Source: JALOAT01 sp041685115 (GTDB lineage Bacteria; Pseudomonadota; Gammaproteobacteria; Thiohalomonadales; Thiohalomonadaceae). From it: DNA of 64,000 nucleotides. Below the pieces are notes generated by a model. The model ran no database searches and was not told the origin of the DNA. It saw nothing but the letters and a program-made list of their open reading frames with translations. The translations under genes and the position numbers were made by a program. Within the stretch, counting starts at the first letter, position 1, and each line of letters starts with the position of its first letter. Positions 47,509 to 55,090 of this stretch are shown piece after piece. The DNA is taken from contig JAWLGK010000018.1 in the NCBI GenBank assembly GCA_041685115.1, positions 12,128 to 76,127 of the forward strand. Reading direction: 5' to 3'.

Positions 47509-48856
47509 GAGCGCCCCCGTGGTCAACGCCAATTATCCGCTTTACATTGGCGTACAGGCGTGCGCGTTTCTCCGTGTCCTCAACGACTGTAACGAAACTG
47601 CGGATGCCGGCCGCAAGGCAACGCCTGACATGGGCGCAGTACCTGGATTCAGGAACGCGAGTGTCGCCGCAGCGAAAATGGGCCTGTGCATAGCACTGTC
47701 CGCCGCAAAAATAGCGCGCCCAGCAAGTCGAGCATTGCGTTAGGTCAACGTCGAGTCCGGCAAACACCGCTTGCACGCGTAAATAGGCTGGATTCTGGTC
47801 ATCGCCCACGTTGCCCATCGCAAACTCTGGAACGCCGACCAGACCGTGGCATGCATAGATAGAGCCGTCCGCCGTAACTGCCGTGTTGCATCCGGCATTG
47901 CAGAAACGATGCAGTCTGCGGTGGGTCAGCATGTTGGCGACGACGTTTATCGCCTCCCGCGGAGCATGTCCGCCAAGACCGGTTTCGATGGCTTCGACAC
48001 ACAACGCCTCATGCTGGCGCGAATAGGATTCGTATTGAGCGGCACTCATCGCTGCGGGGTTATCGTCAGGGCCGTCCACCGGGGAAAGCGAGACTCGCTG
48101 CGCGCCTAGCTCGCGCATGTGTCGTAGCGCGTCGCGGTAGCGCTCTGCGGTCGTTCCAGTGAGCGTGCCGAGCAGGGACACCTTGTCGCCGCACCGCTCG
48201 ATAAGCGCAGGCAGATACCTGGTCGCAAGCTCGTAGGCGCTGCCCTTCGGCGCTATCCGGTAGCGATCATGGTCCGCCTTCACCCCGTCGATGCTCACCG
48301 AGATCGACGAAAAGCGCTCGTGCAGGAATTCGATTCGCTGCCGATTGAGCAGTGTGCCGTTCGTCGTGATGCTGTACGAGATGCGGATTCCGCGTTCTGC
48401 CTCAAGGCGGTTGCCTTCCTCAACTATGGCCTTGATGCCGCGAAAGTTCATCAGTGGCTCGCCGCCGTACATCGAAACCGAATACTTGCGTCCAGGCACA
48501 ATGAAAAAACGTCGGAAGGCGGCCTGAGCGACTTCCGGTGCCATCATCATGCCAGGATTCGCAATATGGCCGCGATCGTTGTAGCAATACGTACACTCCA
48601 GGTTGCAGTCATGCGCCACGTAGAGGCAGAGATTATCCGTCTCTCCCCATGGGCGCGGCTCGCAGGTCATATCGTGCCGCGCCTCATCGGCAAGGACATC
48701 GCAGATCCATGCGGATGGAGGCGCAGCGTCTTCGCTCGCCTGCCAAGCAAGCAGGCCCGCGCTTGTCTCCTTTGCCAGCCTGAATACGCGATAGCTGCGT
48801 GGAAGAAACAGCAGGTCTGTCAGATCGCCGCGGATCACATGGAAATCACGATGCAT
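47501..48856 (-). CDS. Radical SAM/SPASM peptide maturase B
   Basis: 451 aa. An N-terminal extension (about 1-70, MHRDFHVIRGDLTDLLFLPR) resembles that of maturase C and may be a peptide-recognition element. The radical SAM motif is Cys84, Cys88, Cys91 in AHDCNLECTYCYNDRG. MYGGEPLMNF, ITTNGTLL and VSIDGVKAD are core motifs. The SPASM region includes CNAGCNTAVTADGSIYACHG, CSTCWARYFCGGQCYAQAHF and SRYCAHVRRC. Its start overlaps maturase C by 11 nt and its end overlaps maturase A, so translation of the three is coupled. Substrate: presumably the 47-aa peptide encoded upstream. Confidence 0.93.
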   Translation of the reverse strand: MHRDFHVIRGDLTDLLFLPRSYRVFRLAKETSAGLLAWQASEDAAPPSAWICDVLADEARHDMTCEPRPWGETDNLCLYVAHDCNLECTYCYNDRGHIANPGMMMAPEVAQAAFRRFFIVPGRKYSVSMYGGEPLMNFRGIKAIVEEGNRLEAERGIRISYSITTNGTLLNRQRIEFLHERFSSISVSIDGVKADHDRYRIAPKGSAYELATRYLPALIERCGDKVSLLGTLTGTTAERYRDALRHMRELGAQRVSLSPVDGPDDNPAAMSAAQYESYSRQHEALCVEAIETGLGGHAPREAINVVANMLTHRRLHRFCNAGCNTAVTADGSIYACHGLVGVPEFAMGNVGDDQNPAYLRVQAVFAGLDVDLTQCSTCWARYFCGGQCYAQAHFRCGDTRVPESRYCAHVRRCLAAGIRSFVTVVEDTEKRARLYANVKRIIGVDHGGAHD

Positions 48857-50279
48857 GTGCAGACGGGTCGACCGTGCGGCTACCGCGCCGATTGGACACT
48901 GCGTTCTTGAGCCTCATCGTCAGCGTCCGACGCGTCTCTGGATCGCTCACAGCCGAAATTATGTCCGGAAGAATCCCCTCAATCACCGTCTTCATGTAGT
49001 AGCAATACCGTTCCACCGGCGGATCGATATCGCCGTGCTCGGCGTAGGAGTACTTTGCGCAGGCACCACCGCAAAGGTAGCGTGCCCAGCAGTCGCGGCA
49101 GCCCACGCGCCGATCCACAGTCGAATCGATAAACTGCTGGCGGATAGCCATGAAGCGGGGCGACTCGCGCAATCCCGGATCGACGACGTTGCCCATCTTG
49201 AATGTCTCTTCCCCGACGAAGCGATGGCACGGGTAAACATCACCCTCCGCCGTCACGGCCAGCAGGTTGCTTCCGGCGTTGCAGTGGTAGAGCGCATGGC
49301 TGCGGGAGACGAAGTGGAACATGACGTAGAACGGGTACTCGAAGGCGACGGCCTGCCGACCTTCGATGAAGCTTCGAAGCCCTCTGCGGTTGATCTCGGT
49401 AATCTGCGCAACGAAGCGGTGGTACTGCTCATCGTCCAGATACAACGCATCGCCTTCGGGTGCATCGACGTTAACGATGCCGATACCACCCGGCCCAAAG
49501 CCCTCCAAAGTGTCGTAGATCTCACCGACCCGGTCGTACCCGGACGAGGTGACAATCGAACGGAAGCCCCAGTTGAACGTCCCTCCAGCGGTAAGCTTGC
49601 GAATGTTCTTGCCAGCCGCAGCGAAAACACTGCTCCCATTCTTGCTGATGCGCTGGGCGTCGTTTAGTTCACCTGGCCCGTCCAAGCTGAACGTGGCATC
49701 GACAATATGGTCGTCGAAAAACTTCTTTATTTCGTCATTGCAGAAGGTTCCGTTGGTGACGATGCCGAGTCCGATGTCAGCCCTACCTTGATTGCGGAAG
49801 CTCTCGCCAAGAGCCGCTGTTTTCTTCATGAGCGGAAAGTTCATGAGCGGCTCGCCACCGAAGAAGATCAGGAAATGGTTGCCTTCGCCTTTCGAAAAAA
49901 AGGTTTCCATGGCCTGCACCAGGATCTGCTCGCTCATGCGGCCCCGTTTGCCGTATTCGCCTTCGCCACCGTAGCAGTAGGTGCACTTGAGATTGCACTC
50001 CTGAGAGACGAAGAGATAGATGCCACTGACCTTGGATGTGATATCCCCAGGCCCTCGCAGCACCTTGGCCGGCGGCGCCTTGCGGCAATAGTTGTCCATG
50101 AAGGTTTCAACCTTGCGCCAGCGCTGTTCCGAAATCGGATCAAGTATCTCTCCCGCTTCCGCTTTCCTAAGAACAACTCCAGTGGCGGCATCAACCTTGA
50201 AGACCGATACAGGCTGGGTCAGGAAGAGGTACGACTGGTCATTCTTGGAGAAAACGTGGAAGTCTTTTCTTGCAACCAT
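48846..50279 (-). CDS. Radical SAM/SPASM peptide maturase C
   Basis: 477 aa from the ATG at 50279, preceded by AGGAGGGG. The N-terminal region (about 1-85, KDFHVFSKNDQSYLFLTQPV then VFKVDAATGVVL) has the beta-strand pattern of an RRE-like recognition segment (inference). The radical SAM motif is Cys95, Cys99, Cys102 in SQECNLKCTYCYGG. FFGGEPLMNF, IVTNGTFC and FSLDGPGE follow. SPASM: YHCNAGSNLLAVTAEGDVYP and on, CRDCWARYLCGGACAKYSY, RYCYYMK. In overall plan it resembles QhpD/PeaB-type thioether-forming maturases, but no quinohemoprotein amine dehydrogenase subunits are present. It is the first maturase gene, 82 nt after the peptide gene, with a hairpin between. Confidence 0.93.
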   Translation of the reverse strand: MVARKDFHVFSKNDQSYLFLTQPVSVFKVDAATGVVLRKAEAGEILDPISEQRWRKVETFMDNYCRKAPPAKVLRGPGDITSKVSGIYLFVSQECNLKCTYCYGGEGEYGKRGRMSEQILVQAMETFFSKGEGNHFLIFFGGEPLMNFPLMKKTAALGESFRNQGRADIGLGIVTNGTFCNDEIKKFFDDHIVDATFSLDGPGELNDAQRISKNGSSVFAAAGKNIRKLTAGGTFNWGFRSIVTSSGYDRVGEIYDTLEGFGPGGIGIVNVDAPEGDALYLDDEQYHRFVAQITEINRRGLRSFIEGRQAVAFEYPFYVMFHFVSRSHALYHCNAGSNLLAVTAEGDVYPCHRFVGEETFKMGNVVDPGLRESPRFMAIRQQFIDSTVDRRVGCRDCWARYLCGGACAKYSYAEHGDIDPPVERYCYYMKTVIEGILPDIISAVSDPETRRTLTMRLKNAVSNRRGSRTVDPSAHAS

Positions 50280-50295
50280 GGCTGCCCCTCCTTGA

Positions 50296-50313
50296 GGCGG
50301 CTTCCCGGCCGCC
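50296..50313 (-). other. Hairpin between peptide gene and maturase C
   Basis: GGCGGC/GCCGCC is a 6-bp stem with a 6-nt loop and no T-run. It could partly block read-through or stabilise the short peptide mRNA, as expected if a precursor must outnumber its enzymes. Its sequence 50301-50313 is also the inverted complement of 50541-50553 upstream of the peptide gene, so a long-range alternative pairing is possible. Confidence 0.45.
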
Positions 50314-50361
50314 ATCGATTACTACGTCAAGCTATGAGTTACTGATCTGCTTGGTTCGCAA

Positions 50362-50505
50362 TTACATCTGGGGACCACACCCACACATCGGCCCACCTTC
50401 GGTGCTGCAACAGGCGGCCATGGTCATCTTCTCAAAAGCCTCATTGCAGCCGTCGAGTGTCTCGAATACGACTTCTTCGATTTCAATTGCGTCTTTCGTT
50501 TCCAT
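50362..50505 (-). CDS. Cys-rich 47-aa putative RiPP precursor peptide
   Basis: A 47-codon frame with an excellent ribosome binding site (AAGGAG about 7 nt before the ATG). The first about 18 residues are acidic (METKDAIEIEEVVFETLDG), a plausible leader. The C-terminal part holds five Cys at positions 20, 32, 33, 41 and 43, in the contexts LDGCNEAF, AACCST and GPMCGCGPQM. There is no signal peptide. It lies immediately upstream of three overlapping radical SAM/SPASM genes and downstream of the TonB receptor gene, all on one strand. Small size, Cys/Gly-rich tail and maturase neighbours together indicate a precursor whose Cys could be thioether-linked. I do not recognise the family, and no second precursor is visible. 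Confidence 0.78.
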   Translation of the reverse strand: METKDAIEIEEVVFETLDGCNEAFEKMTMAACCSTEGGPMCGCGPQM

Positions 50506-50582
50506 GTGTGACTCCTTCATAAAACCAACAACAATGGAAAGGCGGCCGGGAAGACAGTTATCGCAGTGAGATCCGGTTGGGA

Positions 50583-52871
50583 TCAGAACCTGCCGTTCAG
50601 GCCGACGGTAAACGTGCGCCCGTCAGACCACTCAAGCTTGTTGAATGTCTCGTACTTCTTATCGGTAAGATTGTTGACGGCGAAGACGCCTTCCCATTTC
50701 TGCCCGAAGGCGGGCAGTTTTGCGCTGGCCTTGAGATCGACTTGGATATAGTCGTCAGCCTTTTGCGCATCGGTCAGATTTTGGAAATACAGAGCGCTGA
50801 CGTAGCGGGCATTCAGTGTTGCCGACCAAGCATCGCTTGGCGCATAGGTCACGCCAGTGTTGAACTTGCGCGGCGCTACCCGTAGCGACTCGGTTCCAGA
50901 GGCGCCTTCTTTGGGATAGTCGCGCGCCCGGGTGTAGGAAAAGTTGGCATAGGGTTTCCATCCCCCTCCTAGATCGCCTTGGTAGGCAAATTCAAGGCCG
51001 GATACCTTGACTACGGCCAGGTTCTGATATTGTTGCTTTCCGGTGGCTACATCGGTGCCCAAAGTGATCTTGTCTTGATAATCGGTATAAAACAGCGCGG
51101 TACGAAAACTCCCCGCTGCCAAGCGGTTGTTCATGCCCACCTCGTAGGTTTTCGATGATTCGTGTCTGAGATCCGGATTGTCGATGCGCGTGGTTGATGG
51201 CTGAACGAACCTGTAGACGTTAAGGGCCGGTGTGTACGCCGTGCCATAGGACGCGTAGAAGGAGGTGGCGTCGGTGACGTGATAGCGGGCACCAACCCGC
51301 GGATTCACGACATTGTCCACCGAACCGCTGCCATTTTTGGGTACACCATCGACGGTATCGGGAGACAAATCGATACGGTCATGTCGAATGCCGGCGGTCA
51401 CGGTCAGCGCCCCGAATCGATGCTCGTCCTGTACGAACAGCCCATCGACCTGGCTCTCACTGCCGGTAACGGAACGGATTCCGGTTGAAGCGACGACGGA
51501 ATACTGCTCGAAATCGCCTGTATCCCGCGAGTAGCCGAGAATCAATTCATTCCCGAAAAACGGCCGGGTCTGGAGTAACGCTTGGAAAAAAGTGGATTCG
51601 CTGTCACGACCACCGTAACGGAACAAGGCCAGATCGGCGTCAGAAACGGTACCAGGGGTAATGAGGGATCCGGTCCAGTACCAGTGGTCGAAAGTATACC
51701 TTTGCTCCAGCCTGGTGCTCGTAAAGTCGATCTTGAGGTGGGTATCGCTGCTCCAGTTATAGCGATAGCTGAAGGACGCCAAATCGCCATCAAGGTCGGA
51801 CCGATCGTTTGGGCGCCCGCCGTAGCCGGCGGAACGCGTCGCAAAAGTTCGTAACTCAAGAGTTAGTTCGTGTCCATCTGCAGGGTAAAAACCCGCCATC
51901 AAACCGAGTTTTTGGTCTTCCCAGTCCCTTGGCGCAAGATCATATTGACCATACAGATCAGCTATCGGGACCGATTTGTATCCATCGCTCTGGGCGTCAA
52001 GAGCGGAAAGCCTGATATCGAAGGTATCTCCGGCGGTGCCTACGGCAGCACCCAAGGTCCGGGTATTGTGCGTTCCGTACGAGACATCGACCTCGGCCCC
52101 TGGCCCTTCTATCCAACGCTTCGATAAGACGTTGATGACGCCTGCGACTGTATTCGGGCCGTAGAGCGCTGATGCAGGGCCGCGCACGACTTCAATGCGC
52201 TCGACGTCATGCAAAGGCACGAAGTTGAGGCCGCCGCTCCCCAAGACCTGGGAAACGATCGAGTCCTGAGCCATGCCCCCGACCAATACTTGGGTATATT
52301 TCGGGTCGCGGAATCCGCGGATGGTTGGGGTCACCTGATGCCCCACGCTTTGCTGTGCGACGAAATCGAGACCTTCGACATCACGCAGGGCGTTGGCAAT
52401 GTTCTGGCGGCTCTTGGTTGTGAGTTCCTTCTCGTTCAGGACGCTGACACTGACCGGCACTTCGTCGATTGGGCGCTCCGTACGGGTGGCTGTGACAGTG
52501 ACTGCCAGGGGAACCTCCCCGCGTTGCGGTGGGACCCCGGCGTTTACCAGCAGATAAGCACCATCATTGCGCTCGACACCGATACCGGTACCAGCCAACA
52601 ACAACTGCAGCGCGTCCGCCGGTGCGAGAGCACCGGTCACCCCGCCGGTGCGCAGGCCGCGAATGCGGTCCGGCGAATAGAGCAGGTCGACGTGCGACTG
52701 CTCGATGAAGGCACGAAGCGCCGATTCGAGCGGCTGCGGCCCGATGCTGAAGTCGATGGCGTTGCCCGCGAGCGCAACCTTGGCATTCAGCGGCAGCGCC
52801 AGGGCAAGCGCGAGGGCAATACGTTTCAACCCCTGGGAAGTGGACCGGCACAGGTCGGTTCGAAGCTCCAC
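50583..52871 (-). CDS. FecA-type TonB-dependent receptor with STN signalling domain
   Basis: 762 aa. A signal peptide (to about residue 36) is followed by an STN domain (about 38-110, FSIGPQPLESALRAF and LLYSPDRIRG), then the TonB-box region PLAVTVTATRTE, the plug (about 130-250, with VEGLDFVAQQSVGHQ and the RIEVVRGPASALYGPNTVAG motif), and a 22-strand-type barrel ending in FTVGLNGRF with terminal Phe. The start is a GTG at 52871 with AGGGAG upstream. The STN domain links it to the FecR/FecI pair encoded just upstream, so ligand binding outside should signal to the sigma factor. The ligand is probably a metal chelate; its neighbour suggests the mature peptide may be that chelator. Confidence 0.95.
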   Translation of the reverse strand: MELRTDLCRSTSQGLKRIALALALALPLNAKVALAGNAIDFSIGPQPLESALRAFIEQSHVDLLYSPDRIRGLRTGGVTGALAPADALQLLLAGTGIGVERNDGAYLLVNAGVPPQRGEVPLAVTVTATRTERPIDEVPVSVSVLNEKELTTKSRQNIANALRDVEGLDFVAQQSVGHQVTPTIRGFRDPKYTQVLVGGMAQDSIVSQVLGSGGLNFVPLHDVERIEVVRGPASALYGPNTVAGVINVLSKRWIEGPGAEVDVSYGTHNTRTLGAAVGTAGDTFDIRLSALDAQSDGYKSVPIADLYGQYDLAPRDWEDQKLGLMAGFYPADGHELTLELRTFATRSAGYGGRPNDRSDLDGDLASFSYRYNWSSDTHLKIDFTSTRLEQRYTFDHWYWTGSLITPGTVSDADLALFRYGGRDSESTFFQALLQTRPFFGNELILGYSRDTGDFEQYSVVASTGIRSVTGSESQVDGLFVQDEHRFGALTVTAGIRHDRIDLSPDTVDGVPKNGSGSVDNVVNPRVGARYHVTDATSFYASYGTAYTPALNVYRFVQPSTTRIDNPDLRHESSKTYEVGMNNRLAAGSFRTALFYTDYQDKITLGTDVATGKQQYQNLAVVKVSGLEFAYQGDLGGGWKPYANFSYTRARDYPKEGASGTESLRVAPRKFNTGVTYAPSDAWSATLNARYVSALYFQNLTDAQKADDYIQVDLKASAKLPAFGQKWEGVFAVNNLTDKKYETFNKLEWSDGRTFTVGLNGRF

Positions 52872-53031
52872 TATTTTCTCCCTTGTTTTTGTTTTCAGAC
52901 GTCAAGCAGGAATTCCCACCCACTCTGGTAAACGGGGTGGTATGTATTCCAAGACGAACTGATAACAAGAACCCTGACATCGGGCGGGAAAAATTTGCAG
53001 AAAGACCGGCTGGAGGGTGAGTGGAAGCGGA

Positions 53032-54048
53032 CTAATCGGGCCGGATCAGCAATACACCTTCTTCCGTTTGCTCCAGGGAGACCGGGAGCATGCGCGGCAG
53101 GAGTTGGGGAAGCGTATGCAAGTTGGCGATGCGGAAAGTACCGCTGAGTTTGAGATTATTCAGCCGGGGATCGGCGATATGAAGGGGTGCTTCCTGGTAA
53201 CGGTTGAATTGCGCCACGACCTCGGTCAGCGGCGCGGCCTCGAAATGGATGCGCCCGTCCAGCCAGTCGAGGACACCGACGTCGTTGTGCCCGATGGGGG
53301 AAAGTGTGCCGCCGTCATCGCTGTAGGTCACGGTATAACCGGCGTTCAGCAGTTCCTTGCCGCCGCCCCCGACGGCAACCTCCACACGCCCCTCCACCAC
53401 GGATACGCGCACACCGGCCTGATGCCGGTAGACACCGAACCGGGTACCGACCGCGCGAGCCGTGCCGCCGGCGGCAACGACGACGAACGGTCTGGTCGGG
53501 TCAGGGGCAACCTCGAAATAGGCCTCCCCCTTTTGCAGATGCAGGGTGCGCCGCCCAGAGGTCAGCTCCACACGGAGTGCCGAGTCGCTGTTGAGGTGTA
53601 CTACCGAGTGGTCAGCCAACCGGAGGGTCTGCTGTTCGCCCTTAGCGGTTTGATAACTGCCGGGATCGTAAAAGAAGGCCCCCAGTCCGGTGAGCACCGA
53701 CAATACGAGCACTGCCGCCACCGCCACGGCTTTCCACCGCGTCGTGCCACGCTCACCGGGATCCCGAGCTGCGGCAGCGTATGCCATGCCCTCAACGGGA
53801 AAGGTCTCCCTCAGGCCATCCAATTCCTGCCAGACGCCCTGTATCGCCTGATACTCCTCCCGGTTCCTGGGATCGGCGGCCAGCCACCGTTCGAATGCGC
53901 ACCTTGCCTCTTTCGTGGGCGGCTTATCGCGCAGCCGAACGAACCATTCTGCTGCCTGCCGCCGCGCGAGCGGCAGTTCCTGACCATTGAAGTCGTCATC
54001 ACGTGGCATGGGGTAGATCTTATTCCAAATGAATGGCTCCGACGCCAT
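53032..54048 (-). CDS. fecR: FecR-family anti-sigma/transmembrane regulator
   Basis: 338 aa. A cytoplasmic N-terminal DUF4880 region (ARRQAAEWFVRLRDKPPTKE and on) binds the sigma factor. One membrane helix follows (about 108-128, AVAVAAVLVLSVLTGLGAFF). Then come a periplasmic FecR domain (TAKGEQQTLRLADHSVVHLN, then SALRVELTSGRRTLHLQKGE) and a C-terminal DUF4974-like part with FEAAPLTEVVAQFNRY that contacts the receptor's STN domain. It lies between fecI and the TonB receptor on the same strand, 34 nt from fecI, the usual order for cell-surface signalling. The symbol denotes the family, not a proven citrate role. Confidence 0.92.
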   Translation of the reverse strand: MASEPFIWNKIYPMPRDDDFNGQELPLARRQAAEWFVRLRDKPPTKEARCAFERWLAADPRNREEYQAIQGVWQELDGLRETFPVEGMAYAAAARDPGERGTTRWKAVAVAAVLVLSVLTGLGAFFYDPGSYQTAKGEQQTLRLADHSVVHLNSDSALRVELTSGRRTLHLQKGEAYFEVAPDPTRPFVVVAAGGTARAVGTRFGVYRHQAGVRVSVVEGRVEVAVGGGGKELLNAGYTVTYSDDGGTLSPIGHNDVGVLDWLDGRIHFEAAPLTEVVAQFNRYQEAPLHIADPRLNNLKLSGTFRIANLHTLPQLLPRMLPVSLEQTEEGVLLIRPD

Positions 54049-54082
54049 GTCGGTGTATCCATTCCCCCCATGGCTATGCCCT

Positions 54083-54595
54083 TCAGTCGAGCACCGCTAG
54101 GCGCTCCCGGCAGTGCGCCAGCGCCCGAATAACGTGTTTCTCTACCATGTTGACGGAAATCTCCAATTTCGCTGCGATAGCAGCGTGAGTTTGGTGCTCG
54201 AACTTGTGCATCAGAAAGACCTCGCGGCAGCGCGGCGGTAGTTCCGCAATGGCGTGCTGCAGAACTGCCAAGCGCTCCTGGGCATACACCGTATGCTCAG
54301 GAGTGACATTGTCAGTCGCCTGCTGTACCGCATCGCTCTCTTCGCAGTTTTCGTAGACGTGGGCGCGGCGCGCCCGGAGATGGTCGAGGACCAGATTCGA
54401 AGCGATCTGAAACAGGAAGGGACGCGGTCGGCGCAATTCATAGCCGTCCTCCAGGCACAGCACCCGCATGAAGGTGTCGTGCATCACGTCGTCCGCATCG
54501 CCGGATGATAACTTCTTGGCGATAAACCGGCGCAGGGCATCGCCGTACTCTTGGTACAGGGTGGCAATATCGATTTTGTTATTACGTGACCCCAC
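54083..54595 (-). CDS. fecI: FecI-family ECF sigma factor
   Basis: 170 aa. Sigma region 2 is seen in LYQEYGDALRRFIAKKL then DADDVMHDTFMRVLC; region 4 in LPPRCREVFLMHKFEHQTHA and the helix-turn-helix IAAKLEISVNMVEKHVIRAL. The start is a GTG at 54595 with GGGGG about 7 nt upstream. It should direct transcription of the receptor and peptide genes downstream once released by FecR. A 20-bp palindrome lies 43 nt upstream. The symbol denotes the family. Confidence 0.93.
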   Translation of the reverse strand: MGSRNNKIDIATLYQEYGDALRRFIAKKLSSGDADDVMHDTFMRVLCLEDGYELRRPRPFLFQIASNLVLDHLRARRAHVYENCEESDAVQQATDNVTPEHTVYAQERLAVLQHAIAELPPRCREVFLMHKFEHQTHAAIAAKLEISVNMVEKHVIRALAHCRERLAVLD

Positions 54596-54637
54596 AAGAA
54601 GCCCCCACTGCGCGCATGGATTGTGAGGCGCTTTACC

Positions 54638-54657
54638 TATAACATCAATATGTTATA
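54638..54657. promoter_or_regulatory. Palindrome upstream of fecI
   Basis: TATAACAT, CAAT, ATGTTATA: a perfect 8-bp dyad centred 52 nt before the fecI start codon. It does not fit the Fur consensus well. It may be an operator controlling the sigma factor, or overlap its promoter. Confidence 0.45.
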
Positions 54658-54720
54658 TGGCGCACACCGCAGGTGAATTGCCACACCTCAGCGGCAACGC
54701 TCCCTGTTTCTGGCGACGGC

Positions 54721-54864
54721 ATTGCGGCATACAGTTTGCGAGTCACTTCGTGGCAGGTGGCGGTTCTATTGACGCTACAACGGATTATCAGGCACCAGAG
54801 CTTAACGATGACCATGCGCCACGCGCATCTTGCGCCGGGGCACATGGCGGGGCTGTTAGGCTGA
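54721..54864 (+). pseudogene. C-terminal remnant of a phage-type tyrosine recombinase
   Basis: Two frames join into one recognisable protein. FASHFVAGGGSI (54735-54770) is followed after a shift by LTLQRIIRHQSLTMTMRHAH and LAPGHMAG (54769-54864). Tyrosine recombinases read LRHTFASHF...GG.IL.LQ.ILGH.SLTMTMRYAHLAP at this point. The catalytic Tyr position is His here (RHAH), the LGH is RH, and the N-terminal 70% is missing. A possible LRHT lies just before, in a third frame. It cannot be functional. It lies 80 nt from the 3' end of tRNA-Lys, a normal place for such a gene. Confidence 0.7.
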
Positions 54865-54944
54865 ACCCGCTGGCGGAATGGACACTTTTTGGACAGTAGG
54901 AACAGTGCACGCGCCAAGGGTGGCGCGTAACCTGTTGGTTCAAT

Positions 54945-55020
54945 TGGTGGGTCGTGAGAGACTCGAACTCTCGACCAACGGATTAAAAGTCCGCTGCTCT
55001 ACCGACTGAGCTAACGACCC
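54945..55020 (-). tRNA. tRNA-Lys (anticodon UUU)
   Basis: A 76-nt cloverleaf read on the minus strand: acceptor GGGTCGT pairs with ACGACCC, D-arm GCTCAGTCGGTAGAGC, anticodon arm with loop CTTTTAA (anticodon TTT), T-arm GAGAG-TTCGAGT-CTCTC, discriminator A and encoded CCA. All arms pair. Its 3' end faces the recombinase remnant and the putative island. Confidence 0.97.
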
Positions 55021-55039
55021 GGAAAAAAAGAGGGGCTAT

Positions 55040-55075
55040 GCTACCGGACTTGACGAAAAAGGCAAGTCCGGCAGC
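55040..55075 (-). terminator. Hairpin after the thiosulfate permease gene
   Basis: A 9-bp stem (55044-55052 with 55063-55071), extendable by 3 bp after one mismatch, has a 10-nt loop. On the minus strand a T7 run follows about 15 nt later, just before the tRNA gene. It probably terminates the permease transcript. Confidence 0.5.
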
Positions 55076-55090
55076 ACACGATGGAAGGTT

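Noticed and set aside
48846..50279. Maturase C as QhpD/PeaB for quinohemoprotein amine dehydrogenase.
   Set aside because: The overall plan is similar, but no alpha (diheme), beta or CTQ-bearing gamma subunit gene is present, and the small peptide lacks the gamma-subunit pattern.
54638..54657. Fur box upstream of fecI.
   Set aside because: The palindrome TATAACAT/ATGTTATA does not fit the GATAAT-type Fur repeats.
54645..54917. A 90-codon minus-strand frame between fecI and tRNA-Lys.
   Set aside because: No known domain, unusual composition, and it is antisense to a recognisable recombinase remnant.
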